From CAKOSP01 sp964369845 (GTDB lineage: Bacteria > Bacillota_I > Bacilli_A > RF39 > UBA660), in the NCBI GenBank assembly GCA_964369845.1, contig CAYJFJ010000011.1:1-33564 (forward strand): 33,564 nucleotides of DNA, given 5' to 3'. This document shows, piece after piece, positions 22,518 to 31,496 of the stretch. The notes under the pieces are model-generated. The model did not search any database. It was not told where the DNA came from and was given only the letters and a program-made list of their open reading frames with translations. The position numbers and the translations under genes were made by a program. Numbering within the stretch: the first letter of the stretch is position 1; each line of letters begins with the position of its first letter.

Positions 22518-24692
22518 ATGCATACAATAACAGGTAAATTCAGAAATATTATTTTTCAAAATCAAGAGAATGGTTATACTGTTGCTCTTTTTAAAGTTAA
22601 AGAAAGTGATTTAAATGATTTAATAAATAAAACTGTTCAAATAGTTGGGAATTTTGTTGAAGTTAATTTTGTCGATAACATGGAGTTAACTGGAGTATAT
22701 GAAAAAAATGAAAAGTATAAAACTATGCAATTTAATGTGAATGCTAGTAAAAAGATTTTACCTAATACATCAGATAAAATCTTGGAGTTTTTAAGTTCAT
22801 CTTTAGTAGCTGGATGTGGTAAAAAAACAGCAGAAAAATTAGTGGATGCGTACGGAAATGGTACTTTAGAAAAAATAAAAGATATTAATAATTTATTAAG
22901 TATTACTGGCATGAGTGAAAAAAAAGCTGAACAAATTCATAAGTCTATTTTAAATTATGATAAAACTAGCGATACTATTATTAAACTAGAAACTATGGGT
23001 TTTACTGTTGAAGATGCTGGTAAAATAATTCATAAATACAAAGAAGATGTTGATAAAATAATACAAAGAGATATTTATGAATTTAAAGAAATTATTGATT
23101 TTAAAAAACTAGATCATATCTTTATATCTAATAATGAAGCTGATTCTTTTGTTAGAATGTATCATTTAACAGTAGAGGTTATGAAATATATTAGCTTTTC
23201 TATGGGTCATACTTTTTGTTTTAAAACAGACATTTTAAAAATATTTACTCATTTATATAAAATTACATTATCTGAAGAATTGTTTGATAAAATAATTGAA
23301 AACTTAATTGATGATAATTATGTTGTACTTGAAAATGGGAAGTATTATTTAACTGAATATTATGAAGCTGAAGAAAGTATTGCCACTAATTTGAAATATA
23401 TTTCTACAACTAATGAAAAAAAAATATTGGATTTTGAAGAAAAATTAAATAATATTGAAAATCAGTTAGGTATTATATATGATGATGTTCAAAAAACTGC
23501 TATTAAAGAAGCCCTTGAAAATAATGTTACTATAATTTCTGGAGGACCTGGTACTGGTAAAACTACTATACTTAATGCTATAGTTCAGTTATATATTGCT
23601 GAAAATAAATTATCGAAAGCTGAAACTCTTGGTAGTATTGCATTACTTGCTCCAACTGGAAGAGCTAGTAAAAAGATGAGTTTATCTACAGGTCTTAGTG
23701 CTTTTACGATACATAGATATTTAAAATGGCAAAAAGAAAAGGATTCTTTTATACATGATGAATATAATAAAACTAGTCAATCTTTTATAGTGGTTGATGA
23801 GGCAAGTATGATTGATGTTAAACTTTTTGCAGCACTTTTAAATGCTCTTAAAAGTAATGTAAAACTTTTGTTAGTGGGAGATGCTTTTCAGCTACCATCA
23901 GTATCTGCTGGTAAAGTTTTAAATAATTTAATTGATAGTGAATTATTTAATTTTATTCCTCTAAAAAAGATATACAGACAAAGTGATAATTCATTTATTC
24001 CTTATTTAGCTCAAGAAATTAAAGATATGGAATTAACTGAGGAATTTTTGTCTAAGAAAGATGATTATAATTTTTTAAAATGTGAAACCTTTGATATAAA
24101 AAATAAAATAGCAGATGTAGTAATTAATGCTTTAGGCAAAGGTATAACTGCTGATAATATGCAGGTTTTAGTTCCAATGTATAAAGGTGATGTTGGAATT
24201 GATAACTTAAATTTAGTTCTTAGAAATATATATAATCCTTCTTCTTTTGTAAAAAAAGAGTTTACTTATGGAGATGTTGTTTATAGGGAAAATGATAAAA
24301 TCTTACAACTTTTAAATGATCCGGATAATAATATATTTAATGGTGATATAGGTTATATAAGAAAAATTACTCCTTCTAATGTTTTAGTTCAGTTCGATGA
24401 CAATTTAGTTGAACTTACAAAAAATAACTTTAAAAACGTTAAGCATGCATATGCTATTTCAATACATAAAAGTCAAGGTAGTGAGTTTGAACATGTTCTT
24501 ATGCCAATTTCTAAAGATTATTATATGATGATGTTTAATAAATTACTATATACTGGTGTTTCTAGAGCTAAAAAAACACTTATTTTAGTAGGTGAACCAA
24601 TGGTTTTTGCTCAAGGCATTAGAAATAACCGCACTGATGATAGAAATTCTTCTTTAACAGAAAAATTAACTAGTATAATTTTAAATAATTAA
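22518..24692 (+). CDS. recD2: RecD2-type 5'-3' DNA helicase
   Basis: An SF1B helicase found in bacteria without RecBC partners, involved in replication fork and repair work. The N-terminal OB-like part opens ITGKFRNIIFQNQENGYTVA. A helix-hairpin-helix region (LVAGCGKKTAEKLVDAYG and ITGMSEKKAEQI) follows at about 97-141. Walker A is GGPGTGKTT (342-350), Walker B VVDEAS (427-430 is DEAS), and late motifs include AISIHKSQGSEF and LLYTGVSRAKK. At 724 residues it is slightly short for RecD2 (about 740-800). AAGGAGAG precedes ATG 22518. Confidence 0.93.
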   Translation: MHTITGKFRNIIFQNQENGYTVALFKVKESDLNDLINKTVQIVGNFVEVNFVDNMELTGVYEKNEKYKTMQFNVNASKKILPNTSDKILEFLSSSLVAGCGKKTAEKLVDAYGNGTLEKIKDINNLLSITGMSEKKAEQIHKSILNYDKTSDTIIKLETMGFTVEDAGKIIHKYKEDVDKIIQRDIYEFKEIIDFKKLDHIFISNNEADSFVRMYHLTVEVMKYISFSMGHTFCFKTDILKIFTHLYKITLSEELFDKIIENLIDDNYVVLENGKYYLTEYYEAEESIATNLKYISTTNEKKILDFEEKLNNIENQLGIIYDDVQKTAIKEALENNVTIISGGPGTGKTTILNAIVQLYIAENKLSKAETLGSIALLAPTGRASKKMSLSTGLSAFTIHRYLKWQKEKDSFIHDEYNKTSQSFIVVDEASMIDVKLFAALLNALKSNVKLLLVGDAFQLPSVSAGKVLNNLIDSELFNFIPLKKIYRQSDNSFIPYLAQEIKDMELTEEFLSKKDDYNFLKCETFDIKNKIADVVINALGKGITADNMQVLVPMYKGDVGIDNLNLVLRNIYNPSSFVKKEFTYGDVVYRENDKILQLLNDPDNNIFNGDIGYIRKITPSNVLVQFDDNLVELTKNNFKNVKHAYAISIHKSQGSEFEHVLMPISKDYYMMMFNKLLYTGVSRAKKTLILVGEPMVFAQGIRNNRTDDRNSSLTEKLTSIILNN

Positions 24693-24718
24693 ACCACTAT
24701 ATTACTGAGGTGAAAATT

Positions 24719-24880
24719 TTGACAAAAAGAAATATGATTTATAGTGGAGTAGCTCTAGGATTAATAGGTGGTGCTACTGCTTATATGATGATGAATAAGA
24801 AAACAAGTAAAAAAATCAAGAAAATGTCTAAAGATATGGTAAATGATGCAACATCATATATTAGTCACAAAGTAAATTAA
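24719..24880 (+). CDS. 53-residue YtxH-like membrane protein, TTG start
   Basis: A short gene with GAGGTG at 24707-24712 spaced six bases from TTG 24719. The product begins MTKRNMIYSGVALGLIGGAT and continues with a Met/Lys-rich stretch and an amphipathic tail. A single Gly-rich helix followed by Lys-rich coiled sequence is the layout of YtxH/YtxH-like stress proteins, although this one is shorter than most. An alternative start is ATG 24734. The stop lies in a terminator stem, so it ends the recD2 transcript. Confidence 0.65.
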   Translation: MTKRNMIYSGVALGLIGGATAYMMMNKKTSKKIKKMSKDMVNDATSYISHKVN

Positions 24881-24900
24881 GCAATTGCTTAATTTTTTTT
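24874..24900 (+). terminator. Rho-independent terminator
   Basis: Stem AAATTAAGC (24874-24882) and GCTTAATTT (24887-24895), loop AATT, then T residues to 24900. Confidence 0.88.
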
Positions 24901-24954
24901 GGCTTTTATTTACTAATTGAACTTTATTTGTTAAAATATTATTAGGTGATATAA

Positions 24955-25395
24955 ATGATAAATTTGAAATGTAATTTTGATAATAGAATAGAAAAAATAT
25001 TTAATACAATAGATACTATTGAAAATGAGTTTACTAGAAAATCTTTGTTATCTTATCTTACTAATTTTGATAATAGTATTTTTGTTAAAATCAATAATGA
25101 AATTATGTCAGTAGAAGCTGATGAACTTGATTTTTCATTTGAAGAAAGATATGTTCAAAATCCTATAGATGTTATTGAAGAGTTATATAAATTAGTACTT
25201 ACATCAGAAATGGAAATTTCTGTAGCTTTGTCTGATGTTGAAAAAGAAATTTTAGAGTGTGATGGAAATTATTTGCTGAGTAGTGAGCTTAATAGTGAGA
25301 GATCTAGTTTATTAAGTAAAAGTTATTTAATTCAAACTTTACTTGATATAGTAAATTCTCAAAGAATTATAGAAGAAGATAATGTACGTAGATAA
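24955..25395 (+). CDS. Unknown acidic protein overlapping xerD
   Basis: A 146-residue soluble, largely helical acidic protein (for instance DVIEELYKLVLTSEMEISVAL). It has neither signal peptide nor known motif. ATG 24955 follows TTAGGTGATATAA. It overlaps the recombinase start by 14 bases, so the recombinase depends on its translation. The tight coupling makes a role linked to XerD possible, but nothing in the sequence proves it. Confidence 0.65.
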   Translation: MINLKCNFDNRIEKIFNTIDTIENEFTRKSLLSYLTNFDNSIFVKINNEIMSVEADELDFSFEERYVQNPIDVIEELYKLVLTSEMEISVALSDVEKEILECDGNYLLSSELNSERSSLLSKSYLIQTLLDIVNSQRIIEEDNVRR

Positions 25396-26284
25396 ATATA
25401 TAGAATATTTATCTAAAGAATTAAATTATTCTGAAAACACAATAAAAAATTATGAAATAGATATTATTTCATTTGATAATTATTTGAGTAACAAAAATAA
25501 AAGTTTTAATGCTTTGACTAAGCAAGATTTAAGATATTATTTGAAATTTTTAGATAAAAGTAAATATAGTAATAAAACTATAGCTAGAAAGTTAACTTCT
25601 CTTCGAGTATATTTTAATTTTTTAGTAGAAATTAACGCTATTTCTTATAATATTTTTAATGAAATAGATAATCCTAAACTCGAAAAGAAAATACCTAGTT
25701 ATTTAAGTTATGAAGACTTATCTAAGTTACTTGATTCGGTTGAAATTGATACTAATTTAGGTCTTAGAAATAAACTTATTTTTGAATTAATATATTCTTC
25801 TGGACTTAGAATTTCAGAAGTGTCAAATTTAGAAATTTCACAAATTAACTTAGATGATAATATTATTAAGGTAATGGGCAAGGGCAATAAAGAAAGAATT
25901 GTGTATTACGGTAAAAGGCTTGAAGTTCTTTTGAAAAAATATTTACAAACTTCAAGAGGTGAACTACTTAATGGTAAAATATGTTCAAATTTATTTATTA
26001 ATAGATTTGGGACTAAACTAAGTGTTAGAATGATTGATAAAATTTTAAAGAAAATTTGTGATAATATTTCATTTAAAGGAAAAGTGAGTGCTCACACTAT
26101 AAGGCATACTTTTGCTACTCATTTACTTAATAGTGGTGCAGATATAAAATCAGTTCAAGAGCTTTTAGGTCATGAAAGTCTTTCGACAACTGAAATTTAT
26201 ACACATGTATCTAGTGATAGAGTTAAAAGTGTTTATTTAAGCGCTCATCCAAGAGAAAAGTTAAATAATAATATAAAGCAATAA
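25382..26284 (+). CDS. xerD: XerD-type tyrosine recombinase
   Basis: A site-specific recombinase of 300 residues, the length of XerC/XerD, which resolve chromosome dimers at dif. The SAM-like N-terminal domain (residues 1-85) binds the core; the catalytic domain has R143 (SGLRISE), K167 (VMGKGNKER), H238 and R241 (HTIRHTFATHLLNSGAD), H264 (LGHESLSTTEIYTH) and the nucleophile Y273. All are present, so it should be active. LSTTEIYTHVS is close to XerD. XerC, CodV or a single XerH/XerS-like enzyme is also possible, since no second Xer gene is in the window. Chromosomal context, without integrase-type neighbours, favours a housekeeping role. Confidence 0.85.
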   Translation: MYVDKYIEYLSKELNYSENTIKNYEIDIISFDNYLSNKNKSFNALTKQDLRYYLKFLDKSKYSNKTIARKLTSLRVYFNFLVEINAISYNIFNEIDNPKLEKKIPSYLSYEDLSKLLDSVEIDTNLGLRNKLIFELIYSSGLRISEVSNLEISQINLDDNIIKVMGKGNKERIVYYGKRLEVLLKKYLQTSRGELLNGKICSNLFINRFGTKLSVRMIDKILKKICDNISFKGKVSAHTIRHTFATHLLNSGADIKSVQELLGHESLSTTEIYTHVSSDRVKSVYLSAHPREKLNNNIKQ

Positions 26285-26322
26285 TCATATATTTTAATAA
26301 ATATAAATTATTGCTATTTTTA
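26277..26322 (+). terminator. Rho-independent terminator after xerD
   Basis: Stem AGCAATAAT (26277-26285) and ATTATTGCT (26307-26315); the AT-rich inner part can pair further (ATATTT with AAATAT). ATTTTTA follows. It covers the xerD stop. Confidence 0.75.
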
Positions 26323-26350
26323 ACTTTGTTTGTAAGAAGGGAAGATAATT

Positions 26351-27058
26351 TTGGAATTTACTTACTTTATAAATTGTATTTGTGATGGCGTTATATATAA
26401 TATAAGTGTTCTTAGGAAAAACATTTCAACTAAATATGGTTTAAGTGTTATAAAAAATCCTATGATTATTAATGGTATAGGTTTAATTGATGAAGTTAAC
26501 CTTACTGGATTTTGTGGTCTTATGGATAGTGAAGAAAATATTTTGGTTAAATTTTCTAATAAAATCAAAGATATATTTATTTTTGATTGTAATAATATTT
26601 TTGTTGTTTATCAAAATATTGAGAACCTTAAAATTATGCATTATGCTTTAATTGATAAAAAACTTGTTTTTGTATATGAAATAGGTGATAATTTTGAAGT
26701 TTTAGATAAAAATAAGGAAATTTTAATTGTAAGCAATAATGAATTTTCAACTCTTTATTATCCTCTTGAAAAAAGATTTTTAAATTATGAATTTGCTTCT
26801 GTTACTAAATTTAATGAAAAAATAATTGCTAAAATTAAACTGAATTTATCTTTTGAATATTATATTAGCTTTGAAATTGATATGCTTGGGAATATTATTT
26901 CTCCTTTTTATGATGAATATAAAAAGAAATTTATTACTGCTTTTATTAATAATGATTATAATCATCTTGAGAACATTATTTTAAAGATAGAAAATGATTA
27001 TTTACAAGAAAAAAACTCTGTAAGAACTTTGAGTATAAAACAAAATGATGAAAATTAA
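26351..27058 (+). CDS. Unknown protein, TTG start
   Basis: A 235-residue protein, Ile/Phe/Asn-rich, with repeated beta-strand patterns (IKDIFIFDCNNIFVVYQNI; KLVFVYEIGDNFEVL). No signal peptide and no catalytic motif. AAGGGAAG upstream supports the TTG at 26351; no good ATG lies near. Alternating strands hint at a beta-propeller-like or all-beta fold, but I do not recognise the family. It lies between the xerD terminator and the nusB promoter. Confidence 0.6.
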   Translation: MEFTYFINCICDGVIYNISVLRKNISTKYGLSVIKNPMIINGIGLIDEVNLTGFCGLMDSEENILVKFSNKIKDIFIFDCNNIFVVYQNIENLKIMHYALIDKKLVFVYEIGDNFEVLDKNKEILIVSNNEFSTLYYPLEKRFLNYEFASVTKFNEKIIAKIKLNLSFEYYISFEIDMLGNIISPFYDEYKKKFITAFINNDYNHLENIILKIENDYLQEKNSVRTLSIKQNDEN

Positions 27059-27097
27059 AATAATAGGTTACTTTTAATTTATTTACAAGCTAAATTA

Positions 27098-27106
27098 TGT
27101 TATAAT
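27098..27106 (+). promoter_or_regulatory. Extended -10 promoter of the nusB operon
   Basis: TGTTATAAT gives TGn plus perfect TATAAT (27101-27106). Transcription would begin near 27113, just before the AGAGGTG ribosome binding site and ATG 27127. This excludes the upstream in-frame start at 27112. Confidence 0.6.
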
Positions 27107-27126
27107 ATTTTTTGAAGAGGTGCACT

Positions 27127-27519
27127 ATGACAAGAAGTGAAGCAAGAGAAAAATGTATGGTAGTATTATATCAAGTTGGTATGTACAAAGATAAAAAAAT
27201 AGAGTTTGTATTAGAAGATATTATTAAATCTAATGTAGAAATTGAAAATGATTTTGTTAATATGGTAGTAAATGGTGTTTTAGAAAATGTAGAAGCTATT
27301 GATGAAACTGCTAATACTTATATGGAAAACTGGACTATTAATAGAATTGATAAACCTGGTAGTGAAATTTTAAGAATAGCGCTTTATGAACTTAAATTTA
27401 CTGATACTCCTGAAATAGTAGTAATTAATGAAGCTATAGAACTTGCTAAAAAATATAGTGATGATTCAGTTAAAAATATTATTAATGCTACGCTTGATAA
27501 ATTTATAAAAGAAAGATAA
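27127..27519 (+). CDS. nusB: Transcription antitermination factor NusB
   Basis: Binds boxA RNA with NusE (S10) to support rRNA antitermination. A 130-residue all-helical protein beginning MTRSEAREKCMVVLYQ. The family's C-terminal signature is clear: WTINRIDKPGSEILRIALYEL, then TPEIVVINEAIELAKKYSDD and FINATLDKF-like residues at the end (NIINATLDKFIKER). AGAGGTG precedes ATG 27127. It leads the operon nusB-xseA-xseB-proS, the first part of which is a common Firmicutes order. Confidence 0.93.
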   Translation: MTRSEAREKCMVVLYQVGMYKDKKIEFVLEDIIKSNVEIENDFVNMVVNGVLENVEAIDETANTYMENWTINRIDKPGSEILRIALYELKFTDTPEIVVINEAIELAKKYSDDSVKNIINATLDKFIKER

Positions 27520-27523
27520 TTTT

Positions 27524-28852
27524 ATGAACCAAGAATATATTACGGTAAGTAGTTTAAATGGTTATATAAAAAAAGTTTTAGAAAATAATAATTACTTAGC
27601 AAATGTTTATTTAAAAGGTGAGATTTCTAACTTAAAAAAGCATACAACTGGTCATTGGTATTTTACGTTAAAAGACAATGATGGTAGAATTAATGCTGTT
27701 ATGTTTTCAAAAGATGCTAGTTTAGTAAATTTTGATGCTAAAGATGGTATGAATGTTTTGATTACTGGTAGAGTGTCTGCTTATCCTGCATCGGGTACTT
27801 ATCAAATATACGTAACCAAGATGAGTTTAGATGGTATTGGTGAGCTTTATGTTGAATTTGAAAAGCTTAAAAAGAAACTTTTAGAAGAAGGTTTATTTTC
27901 ATCTCAATATAAAAAAAGTATACCTAAATATCCTACTAAAGTAGGAGTTATAACTGCACCAACTGGAGCTGCTATTAAAGATATTATTTCTACGATTAAT
28001 AGAAGATTTCCTACTACTACAGTTATACTTTTTCCTGCTTTAGTGCAAGGCAAAGATGCTGCACCTAGTGTTGTTAAACAAATTAAAATAGCAGATGAAT
28101 ATGGACTTGACACTTTAATTGTTGGTCGTGGTGGAGGCTCTATTGAAGACTTATGGGCTTTTAATGAAGAAATAGTTGCTAGAGCTATATTTGAATGTAA
28201 GACGCCAGTTATTAGTGCTGTAGGTCATGAAATAGATGTAACTATATCTGATTATGTAGCAGATCTTAGAGCTCCAACTCCAACTGGAGCTGCTGAGATG
28301 GCAGTTCCTACTGTACTTGATACAGTAAATATTATAGATAATTTAAAAATTAGATTGAATAAAAATATTAAGAATACTGTTAATACTAAATTTATCGAAC
28401 TTAAAAATTACAAAAGTTCATATGTACTTAAAAATCCAATGAGCATGTATGAAATTAAAATGCAAAAACTTGATATGAATATAGATAAGTTAAATAAAGA
28501 AATTGATTTTATTATAAATGATAAATATAAAAAAGTAATGGCTTTTAAAGATAATTATGTACTTAATAATCCATTTAGTATATATGAAATGAAAAAGCAA
28601 AAACTTAATGTTTTAGATGAAAAACTAGAAAATAGTATAAATGTTTTACTTGATAGAAAAGAAAGTAAGGTGCAAATTATGATTACTTCGTTGAAACTAC
28701 TAAATCCACTGGGTATTCTTGAAAAAGGTTATTCTGTAGTTACTAAGAATAATGAAGTGATTAAAAGTGGTGATAGTTTGAAACTTAATGACGAAATAAA
28801 TATAAGATTTAAGGATAACAATATAAATGCAATTGTAAAGGAGATTAATTAA
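27524..28852 (+). CDS. xseA: Exodeoxyribonuclease VII large subunit
   Basis: Catalytic subunit of a nuclease that degrades single-stranded DNA from both ends. The N-terminal OB domain carries KGEISNLKKHTTGHWYFTLKD. The catalytic region has GRGGGSIEDLWAFNEE and PVISAVGHEIDVTISDYVADLRAPTPTGAAE. A long coiled coil follows and contains an obvious internal repeat (VLKNPMSMYEIKMQKLD versus VLNNPFSIYEMKKQKLN), the region that binds XseB copies. The C-terminus GYSVVTKNNEVIKSGDSL closes the fold. 442 residues, full length; the start is four bases after nusB. Confidence 0.95.
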   Translation: MNQEYITVSSLNGYIKKVLENNNYLANVYLKGEISNLKKHTTGHWYFTLKDNDGRINAVMFSKDASLVNFDAKDGMNVLITGRVSAYPASGTYQIYVTKMSLDGIGELYVEFEKLKKKLLEEGLFSSQYKKSIPKYPTKVGVITAPTGAAIKDIISTINRRFPTTTVILFPALVQGKDAAPSVVKQIKIADEYGLDTLIVGRGGGSIEDLWAFNEEIVARAIFECKTPVISAVGHEIDVTISDYVADLRAPTPTGAAEMAVPTVLDTVNIIDNLKIRLNKNIKNTVNTKFIELKNYKSSYVLKNPMSMYEIKMQKLDMNIDKLNKEIDFIINDKYKKVMAFKDNYVLNNPFSIYEMKKQKLNVLDEKLENSINVLLDRKESKVQIMITSLKLLNPLGILEKGYSVVTKNNEVIKSGDSLKLNDEINIRFKDNNINAIVKEIN

Positions 28853-29067
28853 TGAAAGAAAATAAAACTTTTGAAAGTTCACTTGAAGAACTTGAAGTAA
28901 TTGTTAAAGAACTTGAAAGTGGTAATGTTGAACTTGATAAAGCTATTGAAAAATATACAGAAGCTATGAAACTTGCGAAATTTTGTAGTGAAAAAATTGA
29001 AAGTGCTACTACTAAAGTTAATAAAATTTTAAATGAAGGAAAATTAGAAGATTTTGAGGTGAAATAA
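28852..29067 (+). CDS. xseB: Exodeoxyribonuclease VII small subunit
   Basis: A 71-residue helical-hairpin partner of XseA. The signature is FESSLEELEVIVKELESGNVELDKAIEKYTEAMKLAKFC, the classic XseB pattern. Its ATG overlaps the xseA stop by one base (TAATG), and its own stop overlaps the next gene in the same way, so the stoichiometry is set by translational coupling. Confidence 0.95.
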   Translation: MKENKTFESSLEELEVIVKELESGNVELDKAIEKYTEAMKLAKFCSEKIESATTKVNKILNEGKLEDFEVK

Positions 29068-30476
29068 TGGAAGTTAAAGGAATTACAAATAGAGATACAG
29101 ATTTTGCTCAGTGGTATACTGATGTAGTTAAAAAAGCTGATTTAGTTGATTATTCATCAGTTAAAGGTTCTATGATTATAAGACCTTATGGTTATGCTAT
29201 ATGGGAAGAAATGCAAAAAGCATTAGATTTCAAATTCAAAGAAACTGATCATGAAAATATTCAAATGCCAATGTTTATTCCTGAGTCTCTTTTAAACGTT
29301 GAGAAGAATCATGTTGAAGGATTTGCTCCTGAGGTTGCTTGGGTAACTCATGGCGGATCTGAAAAATTAGAAGAGAAAATGTGTGTTAGACCTACTAGTG
29401 AAGTTTTATTTTGTGAACACTATAAAAAAATTATTAATTCTTATAGAGATTTACCGAAACTTTATAATCAGTGGTGCACTATTGTTAGATGGGAAAAAAC
29501 TACTAGACCTTTTCTTCGTAGTAGAGAAATTTTATGGCAAGAAGGTCATACTATGCATGCTACTAAAGAAGAAGCTTTAGAAGAAACTTTAAGAATGTTT
29601 GGAATTTATGAAGATTTTCAAAGAAATGTATTAGCTCTTCCTGTTATAACTGGTAAAAAAACAGAAAAGGAAAAGTTTGCTGGGGCTGAAGCTACTTATA
29701 CATTAGAAGCTATGATGTATGATGGAGTGGCTCTTCAAAATGGTACGAGTCATTACTTTGGTCAACATTTTGCTAAAGCATTCGGTATTGAATTTTTAAA
29801 TAAAGAAAACAGACTTGAAACTCCTTATCAAACAAGTTGGGGTGTTACTACTAGAATGATTGGTGCTGTTATTATGACTCATGGTGATGATAGAGGTTTG
29901 GTATTACCTCCTAATATTGCTCCTTTTAAAGTTTGTATTGTTCCGATAGGTAATGTTGATGAAAATCTTGATTCTTTACTTGAGAGTTTTAAACAAAGTG
30001 GGTTAACTTATAAAGTGGATAATACTAATAAATCTCCTGGATTTAAATTTGCTGAAGCTGAAGTTAAAGGTTTTCCTATTAGAGTTGAACTTGGAGAACG
30101 TGATTTAAAAGAAAATAAAGTTACTTTAGTAAGACGTGATACATTAGAAAAAACAGTAGTTAAATTTGAAGATGTAGTTACTAAGATTTTAGAATTATTA
30201 CCATTAATTCAAGAAAATATGTATACTTGCGCGCTGGAAAGAAGAAACTCTATGCTTCATAGTGCAAATACTTATGAAGAGTTTATTGATTTAGCTAAAA
30301 ATAAGCCAGGATTTATAAAAATTAATTGGTGTGGCGAAACTGCTTGTGAAGAAAAAATTAAAATGGATACAACGCTTAAATCTAGATGTTTAATTGAAAA
30401 TGAAGAAGCTAGTGGAGCTTGCCCAGTATGTGGAAAAGAAGCTAAGACTAAAGTTTGGTTTGGAAAACAGTATTAG
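29067..30476 (+). CDS. proS: Prolyl-tRNA synthetase, archaeal/eukaryote-like (type 3) form
   Basis: Charges tRNA-Pro. At 469 residues it lacks the ~180-residue editing insertion of common bacterial ProRS. Diagnostic stretches are DFAQWYTDVVKKADLVDYSSVKGSM, FAPEVAWVTHGG, the class II motif 2 region RWEKTTRPFLRSREILWQEGHT and motif 3 region VTTRMIGAVIMTHGDDRGLVLPP. A C-terminal zinc-type domain ends the protein (CGETACEEK...SRC...GACPVCG), as in archaeal, Mycoplasma and some other bacterial enzymes. It starts at ATG 29067, sharing one base with the xseB stop; GAGGTGAA lies inside xseB as ribosome binding site. Confidence 0.93.
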   Translation: MEVKGITNRDTDFAQWYTDVVKKADLVDYSSVKGSMIIRPYGYAIWEEMQKALDFKFKETDHENIQMPMFIPESLLNVEKNHVEGFAPEVAWVTHGGSEKLEEKMCVRPTSEVLFCEHYKKIINSYRDLPKLYNQWCTIVRWEKTTRPFLRSREILWQEGHTMHATKEEALEETLRMFGIYEDFQRNVLALPVITGKKTEKEKFAGAEATYTLEAMMYDGVALQNGTSHYFGQHFAKAFGIEFLNKENRLETPYQTSWGVTTRMIGAVIMTHGDDRGLVLPPNIAPFKVCIVPIGNVDENLDSLLESFKQSGLTYKVDNTNKSPGFKFAEAEVKGFPIRVELGERDLKENKVTLVRRDTLEKTVVKFEDVVTKILELLPLIQENMYTCALERRNSMLHSANTYEEFIDLAKNKPGFIKINWCGETACEEKIKMDTTLKSRCLIENEEASGACPVCGKEAKTKVWFGKQY

Positions 30477-30487
30477 TTATATAATTT

Positions 30488-31420
30488 ATGAAAAAACAAG
30501 AAAAAAATATATATGAAAAAGAAATTTTGGAAGATTTGAATTATTTATTATTGTTATTTAATAATGGTCTTCACGAAGAGTGTTTAAATAAACTTAATGT
30601 TTTACATTTGAATTTGGTTAATTTAGTTAATGTTGATTTTGTGGTTAAAGTTAAAGAGTATTTACTAAATTATTATATGATTTATGGCGATTTTAGTAAA
30701 GTGGAAGATTTTTATCTCAGTTGTGAAAATGTTTTTTTCTTTAAAGATTGTTATGCTAATATGTTGTTTGATCATAATGATTTAAATGCGTTGGAGCTTT
30801 TTGTAACAAAAAATAGAGAATATGCATATTTACTAGGTGATTATCATGCTAAGTTTACTAAAGACTTTATTACCTCAGAGCGTCTTTATTTTAAAAATGT
30901 TAAATACCAAAGTTCACTTATTAGATTGTATGAATTATATTTTTCTCAGGAAAAATTTGATAAATGTGAGGTTCTTATTAATGCAATAAAAAAAGAACTG
31001 AGATTCTATTATGAAGCTATATATAATGAAATATTGTTTTTAAATCATGATTTGAAAAATTTTCATAAAATTAAAATGATAAATAATCCAAATGATACTG
31101 AAGTTTTGCAACATGTAGAAAAACATTTTGATTATGAAAATAAAAACGGTTATTTTTTTAATGTTTTTTCTTCTCGAGATGTTTATGATTATTGTGTAGA
31201 GTATATTAAAAGAAAAAATCCGGAGTATAATTTAATATCTTTAAGTAAAATTTACATGATTGAATTTGATGATTATATTGGTTTATCGTTTGGAATTGCT
31301 ACTAAAACTGTGAAGTTGGTTACTACATTAAATGATAATATAATAACTTTTTATCCTTCTCATACTAAATATGGTTTGACTAATTATATTAAGGTATTGT
31401 CTAGAGGATTTAATTGTTGA
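30488..31420 (+). CDS. Unknown, helix-rich protein
   Basis: A 310-residue cytoplasmic protein of short helices (LNYLLLLFNNGLHEECLNKLNVL; RLYELYFSQEKFDKCEVLI), suggesting TPR-like repeats, then a compact C-terminal part with Tyr and Asp-rich stretches. No membrane helix or catalytic motif. ATG 30488 follows the proS stop by 11 bases, but I see no good ribosome binding site, so translation may rely on readthrough of ribosomes from proS. It ends with TGA at the terminator. Family unknown. Confidence 0.6.
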   Translation: MKKQEKNIYEKEILEDLNYLLLLFNNGLHEECLNKLNVLHLNLVNLVNVDFVVKVKEYLLNYYMIYGDFSKVEDFYLSCENVFFFKDCYANMLFDHNDLNALELFVTKNREYAYLLGDYHAKFTKDFITSERLYFKNVKYQSSLIRLYELYFSQEKFDKCEVLINAIKKELRFYYEAIYNEILFLNHDLKNFHKIKMINNPNDTEVLQHVEKHFDYENKNGYFFNVFSSRDVYDYCVEYIKRKNPEYNLISLSKIYMIEFDDYIGLSFGIATKTVKLVTTLNDNIITFYPSHTKYGLTNYIKVLSRGFNC

Positions 31421-31454
31421 CAATAATTGGTTTTTACCAGTTATTGTTTTTTTA
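31420..31454 (+). terminator. Rho-independent terminator of the nusB-proS transcript
   Basis: An 11-bp stem with one wobble: ACAATAATTGG (31420-31430) and CCAGTTATTGT (31437-31447), loop TTTTTA, then T residues. Confidence 0.88.
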
Positions 31455-31496
31455 TTTTCTAGTAATAAAACCATAATATAATCAGATAGGAGTTAT

